DNA from: Zymoseptoria tritici IPO323
Lineage: Eukaryota > Ascomycota > Dothideomycetes > Mycosphaerellales > Mycosphaerellaceae
Direction: 5' to 3'
NCBI RefSeq assembly: GCF_000219625.1
Contig: NC_018218.1
Coordinates: 62,001-126,000, forward strand
Length of the DNA stretch: 64,000 bases
A program made the position numbers and the translations under genes. Below are positions 33,598 through 44,800 of this stretch, one piece after another. Numbering within the stretch: position 1 is the stretch's first letter; each line of letters starts with the position of its first letter. The notes under the pieces are model-generated. The model had not been told where the DNA came from and ran no database searches. It saw only the letters and a program-made list of their open reading frames with translations.

Positions 33598-36500
33598 ATA
33601 AGTTCCTTAAGTGTTCGGGGCACACCCGCGCCTAGTAAAGCCGGAAGGATCCGCTCCCTACCGTCTAACAAACCCGACCCGATAATTACCTCTAACAACG
33701 AAGATAACGACAACGATGCCGAGATTAACTTTAAAGTTGCTAAGCCGGACTTCTACTATAGAGACCGGGACAAACTCGACGACTAGCTTAACTAGATGGA
33801 TATATATCTTATGTTTAACGAGAAGTTAGAGTGTAAGTAGTATACTCTGTTCGCTACTACCTTCCTCCGTAGACGTGCCTAGCACTAGATAAAGCCTTAC
33901 CTCTGCAGCTACCTTAACAGCATACGTAAGGTCGACGACATCGGAATGTTTAAGAATTATATAGTATTTAAGAAAGAAGTTAAGAAGCTGTTCGGAATCT
34001 CTAACGAACAGAATACCGCTATTCGAGTTATTAGATAAATAAGATAGAAAACTTCGGCTGCCGAGTATACCGCCAAGTTTAAGGAATACTCTGTTATTAT
34101 AGGATATAACGACAAGTCCTTAATAGACACGTTTAAAGAAGGGTTAAAAGACTTAGTTAAGGTAGAGCTTATGCGCTATAGTAGAGATGCCAGCTCTCTC
34201 GACAGCCTAATTTAAGCATCTATCTATTTGGATAATCAGCTATACGAACTCTACTAGGGCAAGAGGTTTAGAGGAAACCTAGGAGGGACCTTTAAGACCT
34301 ATAATAACGATAAGGCTCGCTTCGGACGAAACTAGTTCGCTAACTAAGGGAAGCCTCGCTATAGCGACCCCTATAGACTAATGCTAATAGAACTAGATGT
34401 TACGACTAAAGGACGACGCTTCGCTTAGAAGAAGCAGGGAGGACGGAATAACAGAAGAAAGCAGGAAGGACTAACTTACTACGCCTATAGTAATAAAGGA
34501 TATATAGTAAGGGACTGTCGCTAGAGGAACATAGTATTACGACGACAGTTTAACACAATGCAGCTAAAGGAAAGACGAACCTTTAGAATAGTCCTACGTA
34601 CAGACTTAGGGTGCGGTGCCCTTTATTAGGACAACTGCTAAGACCGAGACTACGGCGAACATTAGAAAGATAAGTATCGCGCTAGATAGTGTAAGTATTA
34701 GGAGGAATTCCCCTATACCTACAACACTGCCTAAGGACTAGTATAGGAGCAACACCTCCGCTAAATCGACTGCCTAAACTAAGAAGTAGTAGAATCGAGC
34801 GAGGAAGAAATAGAGCTATACGAGGATAAGGAAAACGTACCTCCTATAGATAGGATTCCCGAGGAGATCGAGGAATCTAAGAGCTTTAGCTCTAGCGACG
34901 ACGAATTAGACGAACTAGGCGAGAACAAGAACATACTACTAGAATTTAGCATAGATGCACCTTAGCCCCTGGCCGAACTAGTACTCTTATTAACTAGGAA
35001 GAGTGAAGAAATATTCCCTAAGGAAGAAGGGCAAAGACTACTCTACACTAAGAACTTTAATTATATGCTTAACTAGATGCGATAAGCAGTTTGGAGCCGC
35101 CTATAACTAGAACCTTAAAACGACTTCTATGCGATCGTGCAAGAATGTCCCCTAATCGGATCTACCTTTACTCTATATAGATATATTACGCCGTGCGGCG
35201 ATGTAGTTATAAGACGAATGCGAGAATCGGTTTACTCTACAAAAGAATTATACTAACAGTTTTAGATCTACTAGCAACCTCGAGCAGTTATTAAAATACG
35301 ACAAGAAAAGGAAATAAACGACTCCGCTAGAAAACATAAGAAGATTATTAACGACTAGTTAAACTAACACTAGTCGGGAAAAGGATCGACTCTCTAGGAA
35401 CGGACGACTAAAGGGAGTTTAATATCGCAATAAATGTCTAAGTATTAATAGCAGTCCTCCGCACATAAGTTATTGTTAACAGGCATAAGACAAGTGCTAT
35501 AATCGACTTAGGCGTAAGTAGAAACTTTGCGTCCTAGTCGTTCGTTACGCGTACGAGGATCGCAACCCGACGTAAGAAGGATAGGTATGAATTAATCGCA
35601 GTCGATAGATCACCCCTACCTAATATAGATCGAGAGACAATACCGATACTACTAGCTCTCTAACGGCACTACGAGGAAGTTGTCCTAGATATCGTCGACA
35701 TAGCTAGTTACGACATCGTTCTAGGCATACCTTAGTTAAGAAAGTATAACCTAGTAGTAAACTAGATAATAGGAGTACTTAAATTTATAGAATGCGATTG
35801 CGTTATCGACATTCGGCCTACGCGCCGACAGCGTTCAACAGTAGATAAGATTAGGGAATTTAGCGCTATAACGTAGTCCTAATCGACAGGAAATACGAGA
35901 GGTGTTCTAACTCGGATAGATACTAGTACGGGCAAGCCGGGTTATAAGGTTACGAGCAAAAGTAGAAGTAACGCCCTACTTAAGATCCCTAAAGAGTATA
36001 ACGAATAGAAGCGCCTCTTTTAGGAAGAGGAAGGGCTCGAAGCCTTACCTATATACGAACTATAGGACTACATAATCGAACTTTAACTAGGAAGGGAGCC
36101 TCTATAGGGACCTATCTACGCGTTATCCGAGAAAGAATTAAAAGCGCTCTAGGAATGGTTAAAGAAGATGCTAAGCAAGGGCTAGATACGCGAGTCCAGG
36201 TCCCTAGCTACATTACCAATTCTGTTCGTTCTAAAAGCAGGAAACCCCGACGACTTGCGGCTGGTAGCCGACTTCCGTAAGCTTAACAATATTACAATTA
36301 AGAATCGATACCCTCTGCCTAATATCGACGAGTCCCTAGACCGACTCGTTAGCGCAGATTAGTTTACAAAAATCGATCTTAAGGATGTATTCTACGGAAT
36401 CCGGATAAGAAAAGGCGAAGAATAGAAAACAGCAATACGAACGAGATACAGACTCTACGAGTACCTCGTTATGCTAATAGGACTTACTAATGCGCTAGCA

Positions 36501-38783
36501 ACCTACTAGGCCTTAATTAACGAGACCCTAAAAGACCTACTCGACATCTCTATTATTACATATATCGACGACATCCTTATCTTTACAAAGGGGTCGCTAG
36601 CCGATTACGTAAAGGATGTTAAAGAAGTCTTCCGCCGACTATCTAGGACTAACTTTAAGACTGCACTAAAGAAGTGCGAGTTCTATAAGAAGGAAGTTAA
36701 GTTCCTAGGCTTTATTATAGGAACATAAGGAATTAGCATCGACCCTGCAAAGACAGAATCGATCCGGGAATGGCCTTAACTATAGAACGTTAAGGACGTA
36801 CAATCCTTCTTAGGCTTAGCAAACTACAACCGAAAGTTTATTGCTAACTACTCGAAAATCGCAATGCTACTTACTAAGCTTACAAGAAAGGACAAAGTGT
36901 TTAAATAGGATACGGGACAGAAAAAGGCATTTAAGCTATTAAAGGATATGTGCTTATAAGCACTAACACTCTAAATGTATAACCCTTCCCTGCTACTCTA
37001 AATCGAAACAGACGCGTTAGATATAGCTATCGGAGCCTGTATAACGTAAGAGCGAAATAGTAAGCGCTATCTAATTACGTACTACTTACGCAAGATGTTA
37101 CCTACGGAATAGAATTACGACATCTATAATAAGGAGTTACTTGCTATCGTAGCCGCATTATAGTACTAGAGAGTATATGTCGAAGGAGCGCCTAGACTAA
37201 TTATCCTTACAGACTATAAGAACCTCGTTACCTTTACAACTACTAAGGTTTTGAACCGACGACAGACTTGTTAGTCTAAGCTCCTCGGACAATACAAATT
37301 CGAGATCCGATATACTCTAGGCAAAGACAATAGACGGGTAGACGCGCTTAGCCGAAGAAGTAACTACATAGAAGGAAAGGATCCTCTTAAACACAGCATT
37401 TTAAAGAAGAACGTAGATAGCAGCCTTAGTGCTAACGTTCTCGAATTTAACTATATGCTAAGGATTACGAGCGACGACAGGGAAGAATTTCCTATCGCTT
37501 AAGGAAAACGACAAGTGCTAGAGCACTAGCAGACGGAGTGTATACGACGGCACTACGACGAACTAACAAATGGACACCTAGGAATTGCGCGTACAACGGA
37601 ACTAATCTAATAACACTTTACCTTCCCGTAGATGCGACGGAAAGTGCATTAGTACGTTAAACAATATAGCACCTGCTAACGCAACAAGGCAGAGCGACAT
37701 GCAAAATACGGACACATCTAGTTCTAGGAACTAGCGAAGGAGCTATAGGACGAAGTTACGATAGACTTTATTGTTAAACTCCTACCCTCTATAGATCCCT
37801 CGAATAGATAACGATACAACTCTATTCTAGTTATTATCGATTGTCTTACGAAGTACGCACACTTTATTCTGTACAACGAATCCATAATAGTAGTACAACT
37901 CGGACACCTCGTCCTTAACCGACTAATTAGATACTATAGAATACCGTTATTATTTACTACCGACTGCGACAAACTCTTTATAAGCAACTACTAGAAGACC
38001 TTAGTCGCTACGATCGGAATTAAGTATAAACTGTCTATATTATACTACCCTAAGACGGATAGACAAATAGAAAGAATAAACTAATTACTAGAAGTATACC
38101 TTAGACACTACGTAAATTATGCTTAAAACAACTAGGTATCGCTACTACCTATAGTACAACTAGCTTTAAATAACCGCTAGTCGGAGATAACGAAGGTCTT
38201 ACCGTTCTTTGCTAATTTTAGAAAGAACCCAAACCTCTTCTACATACTATACGATAACCTATAGGCCGACAGAGCCTTAGTTAAAGCGGAAGACCTAAAG
38301 AAACTGTATACGCACCTGCAGTAGGGCATTGCTAAGATGTAACGTAGAATATCCCCGGCTATTAATAGTAAGCGGAAAATAGCACCTCAGCTTAAGAAGG
38401 GGGATAAGGCTTACCTTCTAACGAAAAATCTAAAAACTAGAAGAAAGACTAGGAAATTAGACTACGTTAAAGTCGGACTATTTTTAATTGCTAAGAAACG
38501 AGGACTAAACAATTACAGACTAGAACTGCTACCTAACGCTAAAGTTTACCTAGTATTCTACGTATTACTCCTCGAACTAGCGGATCTAAATATACCCTTA
38601 TAGGAAACATTTTATTTTGCTGTCTAAGAAGAAGACGAATTCGAAGTCGAGAATATCCTACAACGGAGAGGTTAGCGATACCTCGTTAAATAGAAAGGAT
38701 ACCCGGATTCTAAGAATACCTAGGAGCTAAAAGAGAATCTCTCGAACTATTAATAACTCCTTAAAGAATTCTATAAAAAGTAA
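33598..38783 (+). pseudogene. Chromovirus A gag-pol, RIP-degraded
   Basis: The gag start codon, ATG in copy B, is ATA here (33,598-33,600). Gag carries a ruined zinc knuckle (~34,480-34,520; Y at expected C and H positions). Pol lies in the -1 frame relative to gag: protease with IIDLGVS (~35,499), reverse transcriptase (~36,216-36,740) with VADFRKLN and the catalytic YIDD (~36,561), RNase H (~37,000-37,350), integrase with an HHCC region (~37,540-37,690) and core (~37,758-38,060), and a C-terminal chromodomain (~38,640-38,780; EFEVENIL, YLVK-KGYPDS). The chromodomain places it among chromoviruses, which target heterochromatin. Many TAG/TAA stops make it inactive. Confidence 0.92.
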
Positions 38784-38822
38784 TATACTTCTAACTACGC
38801 TATAGGTAGAAGTACATCGAAC

Positions 38823-38890
38823 ACTAAGACTAGGAATCGAACCTAGGACGCTAGTTAAATACGTTAACTAGCTGCACTAACTACCTTAAC
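38823..38890 (-). other. tRNA-like / Pol III box A-box B unit in copy A
   Basis: On the minus strand a 68 nt segment has a box A-like TAGTGCAGCTAG (10 of 12 to the consensus) and a perfect box B GGTTCGATTCC in a T-arm with a 5 bp stem ctagg/cctag. A D-arm-like GTGC...GTAT helix and a 7 bp end stem GTTAAGG/TCTTAGT can be drawn. The region where an anticodon arm should be is too short for a normal tRNA. It may be a tRNA-derived relic or Pol III promoter carried by the element. Confidence 0.45.
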
Positions 38891-38913
38891 GGAATAAGAA
38901 GAATTACGAACTA

Positions 38914-39439
38914 TTATAAACTACTACTTCCTCTAGTAGGAATTTTATTTGTATCTAGGAACGAAGGAAGAGGCCCGTCCTAGAAGGCGTCCTCTATGCC
39001 GCCTATAGCGCTCTAGGTCTAAGAAGATAAGGTAAGAAGCGGATCGGAGGACAGATCGCTAGGAACTAGCTGCTCCTCGGAATACTCCTTTACGAGTACG
39101 CAGTCCCCTAGAGTACGACCTTCGGCAACCTTTCGATCTACAGCATCTAGTTGCTTGCGAAGACGCATTTCCTTTGCGTAAGTAGTAGCTAGCGCCTCCT
39201 TTGCTGCGTCTAGCTTAAGAAGAAGCCTGCTTTGCTTAGAAGCAAGGCGTTTCTACTCGCTTTCCGTAACCTTCGCGTTATAACCTTTTAAATTGTGCTG
39301 CTAGCACTCTATATACCGACCCGACGAGATGTATACCCGACAAACTCGGCCCTTCTCTTTGTACGAGCTATATACCTTTATCGTAGTATCTCCTTCCTCG
39401 AAAATCTAGATAGCCTTCTTATAACGACAGAGGGTATAT
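38914..39439 (-). pseudogene. Antisense ORF in 3' region of chromovirus A
   Basis: Opposite to pol, between the pol stop and the 3' LTR, a frame of ~175 codons mirrors the better seen one in copy B (41,157-41,682). It has a small cysteine-bearing block (GRVC...GRCIEY...GCNAK) followed by a long charged helix rich in K, R, E and L. Frames of this type are recurrent antisense ORFs in fungal gypsy elements and are often annotated as hypothetical proteins. Stops are RIP-type. Confidence 0.6.
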
Positions 39440-39575
39440 ACTAATAGGGATAGATAGACAGACAGATTGTAGTTAGGGAAAGGACAAGAAGTTATTCTAA
39501 TAACGATAAAGCAGACGAGGAAGAACGTAGTACTAGATAAAGCTTCGGGACGAAGCTAGTCTAGAAGGGGGATAG

Positions 39576-39934
39576 TATTACGGGCATATACGAACAGTAG
39601 GAGAACTAGGGTGCCCTCGGCCTTATTAGACGAGAGACCCTTCTCCTTAGTAATCCCTCTAATCTCCCGCTTAGTAAGAGATTATAAGAGAGCAGCTTAA
39701 TCTCTCTACTCTCCCTAATCCTAAGAGAGCGTAGAGAGTATAGAGAGCAACGCTTATAGCAATAGGTATATAGACCTTAACGATGTTCCTTCTAAACATC
39801 GTATACAACTTATTGTTTAATCTTACTAATTAGAATTCCCGCCTTTACTCGCATCTATTATAAGAACACTTGTTTCTTAAACTGACGAGCACTAACCCGT
39901 GCCTTATACCTCTTCGGAAGTGTGAGACATAACA
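39576..39934 (+). repeat. Chromovirus A 3' LTR (359 bp)
   Basis: Homologous to the 5' LTR along its full length; differences are mostly C-to-T and G-to-A, including the terminal TG-to-TA. It ends at TAACA, followed by the target duplication gtagg. Confidence 0.92.
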
Positions 39935-39939
39935 GTAGG

Positions 39940-40483
39940 ATCCTATCCTTAAGCGGTAGTACGATTCCTTAAGCTACGTCCTTAGTTCGCGAGCTAAGGA
40001 TTACGCTAAGGAATTTCGTAATTATTACTTATAGGGGCGCGTATACCTAGTAGCTTAGACCCGAGGCTTAACGTAGAAATATCGAGCCTATCGCGCTAAG
40101 CGTCGTAAGCCGACTTATAGCTAGTAGCTCGCTCGTATCTAAACTTAGTATACTCTATACGGTCGCGCCGAGTTATAATATTAGGCTATATAAATAGTTT
40201 CCTTAAGGCGAACTTATCTAGTAGCTCTTAAGTAGCCGTAACGCGCGTAGATTAGTTCTTTTTACTTAAGACCGAGCCGAAAGCTTAAGTTAATATCCGT
40301 ATATCTAAGTAGCTACGCTTAACCGTCGTAATAGCGTCTTAAATAGCTTTCTTAGGAGGGAACTTAGGGGCTAGCTTTCGAGGAGACCGGCGGAGCTATT
40401 TATCGACCTTATCGTCCTTACTCTTATCGTCCTTCTTACGCTTATCTTTATTACCCTTCGCTATAGCGACTATTACTTAAGGT
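39940..40483 (-). other. Continuation of the element interrupted by chromovirus A
   Basis: This completes the stretch 31,194-33,218 once chromovirus A is removed. The minus strand encodes a lysine/aspartate-rich segment (~40,380-40,470) and a further ~130 codons with amber stops. No family recognised. Confidence 0.4.
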
Positions 40484-40661
40484 GTTATATATTAGAAAGA
40501 GGTATAGTAATCGTAGACTATATAAAGGTCTAAGGAAGAAAGGAAGGAAAGGATTACGGAAGTTAATAAAGAAGAGAGGGTTTAAAAAGAAGAATTTAGT
40601 CGCTTTTATATCCTTAGAGGGGCGACCTACTAGTAAATTCGACTACGTACTAGTAGTTACT
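40484..40661. repeat. Dispersed ~240 bp repeat, copy 2 (left part)
   Basis: It matches 1662-1835. The remainder is at 47,383-47,448, after chromovirus B. An open frame at 40,482-40,751 runs through this repeat into the LTR and is not supported as a gene. Confidence 0.7.
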
Positions 40662-41020
40662 TGTTATGTCTCACACTTCCGAAGAGGTATAAGGCACGGG
40701 TTGGTGCTCGTCAGTTTAAGAAACAAGTGTTCTTATAATAGATGCGAGTAAAGGCGGGAATTCTAATTAGTAAGATTAAACAATAAGTTGTACACGATGT
40801 TTAGAAGGAATATCGTTAAGATCTATATACCTATTGCTGTAAGCGTTGCTCTCTATACTCTCCGCGCTCTCTCGGGATTAGGGAGAGTAGAGAGATTAAG
40901 CTACTCTCTTATAATCTCTTACTAAGTAGGAGATTAGAGGGATTACTAAGGAGAAGGGTCTCTCGTCTAATAAGGCCGAGGGCACCCTAGTTCTCCTACT
41001 ATTTATATATACCCGTAACA
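40662..41020 (-). repeat. Chromovirus B 3' LTR (left, 359 bp)
   Basis: Plus-strand ends are TGTTATGTCTCACAC...CCCGTAACA. In element sense it is the downstream LTR. Confidence 0.92.
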
Positions 41021-41156
41021 CTATCCCCCTTCTAGACTAGCTTCGTCCCGAAGCTTTATCTAGTACTACGTTCTTCCTTGTCTGCTTTGTTGTTATTAGA
41101 ATAACTTCTTGTCCTTTCCCTAACTACAATCTGTCCGTCTATCTATCCCTATTAGT

Positions 41157-41682
41157 ATATACCCTCTGTCGTTATAAGAAGGCCGTCTAGATTTTTAAGG
41201 AAGGAGATACTACGATAAAGGCATATAGCTCGTACAAAGAGAAGGGCCGAGTTTGTTAGGTATATATCTTATCGGGTCGGTGTATAGAGTACTAGTAGCA
41301 TAATTTAAAAGGTTGTAACGCGAAGGTTATAGAAAGCGAGTAGAAACGCCTTACTTCTAAGCGAAGCAGGCTTCTTCTTAAGCTAGATATAGTAAAGGAG
41401 GCGCTAGCTACTACTTACGCGAAGGAAATACGTCTTCGCAAGCAACTAGATGCTATAGATTAAAAGGTTGCCGAAGGTCGTGCTCTAGGGGACTACGTGC
41501 TCGTAGAGGAGTGTTCCGAGGAGTAGCTAGTTCCTAGCAATCCGTCCTCCGATCCGCCTCTTGCCTTATCTCCTTAGACCTAGAGCGCTATAGGCGGTAT
41601 AGAGGACGCCTTCTAGGACGGGCCTCTTCCTTCGTTCCTAAATATAAATAAAATTCCTACTAGAGGAAGTAGTAGTTTATAA
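41157..41682 (+). pseudogene. Antisense ORF in 3' region of chromovirus B
   Basis: A frame of about 175 codons, antisense to pol, reads through KKAV, IFKEGDTTIKAYSSYKEKG, GRCIEY, NLKGCNAKVIESE, then a long charged helical stretch (LLLKLDIVKEALATTYAKE, IRLRKQLDAID, VAEGRALGDYVLVEE) and a low-complexity tail ending at the TAA at 41,680. The stops inside are TAG/TAA of RIP type, which implies the frame was coding before RIP. Function unknown; comparable antisense frames recur in fungal gypsy elements. Confidence 0.62.
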
Positions 41683-41705
41683 TAGTTCGTAATTCTTCCT
41701 ATTCC

Positions 41706-41773
41706 GTTAAGGTAGTTAGTACAGCTAGTTAACGTGTTTAACTAGCGTCCTAGGTTTAATTCCTAGTCTTAGT
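41706..41773 (+). other. tRNA-like / Pol III box A-box B unit in copy B
   Basis: It is the mirror of 38,823-38,890. Here box B reads GGTTTAATTCC and the D-arm-like helix GTAC...GTGT, so RIP changed each copy differently while most pairings survive as wobble. Confidence 0.45.
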
Positions 41774-41810
41774 ATTCGATATACTTCTACCTATAGCGTA
41801 GTTAGAAGTA

Positions 41811-44800
41811 TATTACTTTTTGTAGAATTCTTCGAGGAGTTGTTAATAGTTCGAGAGATTCTCTTTTAGCTCCTAGGTATTCTTAGAATCCGGGTATCCT
41901 TTCTATTTAACGAGGTATCGCTAACCTTTCCGTTATAGGATATTCTCGACTTCGAATTCGTCTTCTTCTTAGATAGCGAAATAAAATGTTTCCTATAAGG
42001 GTATATTTAGATCCGCTAGTTCGAGGAGTAATACGTAGAATACTAGGTAAACTTTAGCGTTAGGTAGTAGTTCTAGTCTATAATTGTTTAGTCCTCGTTT
42101 CTTAGTAATTAAAAATAGTCCGACTTTAACGTAGTCTAATTTCCTAGTCTTTCTTCTAGTTTTTAGATTTTTCGTTAGAAGGTAAGCCTTATCCCCCTCC
42201 TTAAGCTAAGGTGCTATTTTCCGCTTGCTGTTAATAGCCGGGGATATTCTGCGTTGCATCTTAGTAATGCCCTACTATAGGTGCATATGCAGTTTCTTTA
42301 GGTCTTCCGCTTTAACTAAGGCTCTGTCGGCCTATAGGTTGTCGCGTAGTATGTAGAAGAGGTTTGGGTTCTTTCTAAAATTAGTAAAGAACGGTAAGAC
42401 CTTCGTTATCTCCGACTAGCGGTTGTTTAAAGCTAGTTATGCTATAGGTAGTAGCAATACCTAGTTGTTTTAAGTATAATTTACGTAGTATCTAAGGTAC
42501 ACTTCTAGTAATTAGTTTATTCTTTCTATTTGTCTATCCGTCTTAGGGTAGTATAATATAAATAGTTTGTGCTTAATTCCGATCGTAGCGACTAAGGTCT
42601 TCTAGTAGTTGCTCGTAAAGAGTTTGTCGCGGTCGGTAGTAAATAATAACAGTATTCTATAGTATCTAATTAGTTAGTTAAGGACGAGGTGTCCGAGTTG
42701 TACTACTATTATAGATTCGTTGTACGGAATAAAGTGTGCGTACTTCGTAAGACAATCGATAATAACTAGAATAGAGTCGTATCGTTATCTATTCGAGGGA
42801 TCTATAGAGGGTAGGAGTTTAATAATAAAGTCTATCGTAACTTCGTCCTATAGCTCCTTCGCTAGTTCCTAGAACTAGATATGTCCGTATTTTGTATGTC
42901 GCTCTGCCTTGTTACGTTAGCAGGTGCTATATTGTTTAACGTACTAATGCACTTTCCGTCGCATCTGTAGGAAGGTAAAGTATTATTAGATTAGTTCCGT
43001 TGTACGCGCAATTCCTAGGTGTCCATTTGTTAGTTCGTCGTAGTGCCGTCGTATACACTCTGTCTACTAGTGCTCTAGCACTTATCGTTTTCCTTAAGCG
43101 ATGGGAAATTCTTCCCTGTCGTCGCTCGTAATCCTTAGCATGTAGTTAAATTTAAGAACGTTAGTACTAAGGCTGCTATCTACGTTCTTCTTTAAAATGC
43201 TATGTTTAAGAGGATCCTTTCCTTCTATATAGTTACTTCTTCGGCTAAGCGCGTCTGCCCGTCTATTGTCTTTGCCTAGAGTATATCGGATCTCGAATTT
43301 GTATTGTCCAAGGAGCTTAGACTAACAAGTCTGTCGTCGGTTCAAAACCTTAGTAGTCGTAAAGGTAACGAGGTTCTTATAGTCCGTAAGGATAATTAGT
43401 CTAGGCGCTCCTTCGACATATACTCTCTAGTGCTATAATGCGGCTACGATAGCAAGTAACTCCTTGTTATAGATGTCGTAATTCTATTCCGCAGGTGACA
43501 TCTTACGTAAGTAGTACGCAATTAGATAGCGCTTACTATTTCGCTCTTACGTTATATAGGCTCCGATAGCTATATCTAACGCGTCTATTTCGATTTAGAG
43601 TAGTAGGGAAGGGTTATACATTTAGAGTGTTAGTGCTTGTAAGCATATATCCTTTAACAGCTTAAATGCCTTTTTCTGTCCCGTATCCTATTTAAACGCT
43701 TCGTCCTTTCTTATAAGCTTAGTAAGTAGCATCGCGATTTTCGAGTAGTTAGTAATAAACTTTCGGTTGTAGTTTGCTAAGCCTAAGAAGGATTGTACGT
43801 CCTTAACGTTCTATAGTTAAGGCCATTCCCGGATCGATTCTGTCTTTGCAGGGTCGATGCTGATTCCTTATGTTCCTATAATAAAGCCTAGGAACTTAAC
43901 TTCCTTCTTATAGAACTCGCACTTCTTTAGTGCAGTCTTAAAGTTAGTCCTAGATAGTCGGCGGAAGACTTCTTTAACATCCTTTACGTAATCGGCTAGC
44001 GACCCCTTTGTAAAGATAAGGATGTCGTCGATATATATAATAACGGAGATGTCGAGTAGGTCTTTTAGGGTCTCGTTAATTAAGGCCTAGTAGGTTGCCG
44101 GCGCATTAGTAAGTCCTATTAGCATAACGAGGTACTCGTAGAGTCCGTATCTCGTTCGTATTGCTGTTTTCTATTCTTCGCCTTTTCTTATCCGGATTCC
44201 GTAGAATGCATCCTTAAGATCGATTTTCGTAAACTAATCTGCGCTAACAAGTCGGTCTAGGGACTCGTCGATGTTAGGCAGGGGGTATCGATTCTTAATT
44301 GTAATGTCGTTAAGCTTGCGGAAGTCGGCTACTAGCTGCAAGTTGTCGGGGTTTCCTGCTTTTAGAACGAACAGAATTGGTAATGTAGCTAGGGACCTGG
44401 ACTCGCGTATCTAGCCCTTGCTTAGCATCTTCTTTAACTATTCCCGGAGCGCTTTTAATTCTTTCTCGGATAGCGCGTAGATAGGTCCCTATAGAGGCTC
44501 CTTTCCTAGTTAAAGTTCGATTATATAGTCCTATAGTTCGTATATAGGTAAGGCTTTAAGCCCTTCCTCTTCCTAAAAGAGGCGCTTCTATTCGTTATAC
44601 TCTTTAGGGATCTAAAGTAGGGTGTTACTTCCACTTTTGCTTGTAACCTTGTAACCCGGCTTGCCTATACCAGTGTCTGTCCGAGTTAGAACACCTCTCG
44701 TATTTCCTGTCGATTAGGACTACGTTATAGCGCCAAATTCCCTAATCTTATCTACTGTCGAACGCTGTCGGCGCGTAGGCCGAATGTTAATAACGCAATC

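Larger units (their letters stand above)
33219..39934 (+). mobile_element. Chromovirus (Ty3/gypsy) copy A, complete 6,716 bp
   Basis: Two 359 bp LTRs (33,219-33,577; 39,576-39,934) enclose gag-pol in plus orientation. The 5 bp duplication gtagg (33,214-33,218 and 39,935-39,939) proves a single insertion event. A polypurine tract AGAAGGGGGATAG abuts the 3' LTR, whose first bases read TATTACGGG instead of TGTTACGGG, a RIP-type change. The same family as copy B at 40,662-47,377, with identical length and no indels noticed. Confidence 0.95.

Noticed and set aside
38823..38890. Calling the tRNA-like unit a functional tRNA gene
   Set aside because: The segment between the D-like arm and T-arm is about 11 nt too short for an anticodon arm, and no reading gives U33 with a proper 7 nt loop.
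40482..40751. 89-codon plus-strand frame rich in Lys/Arg
   Set aside because: It starts in the dispersed repeat and reads into the chromovirus LTR, so it is a chance frame across a transposon junction.
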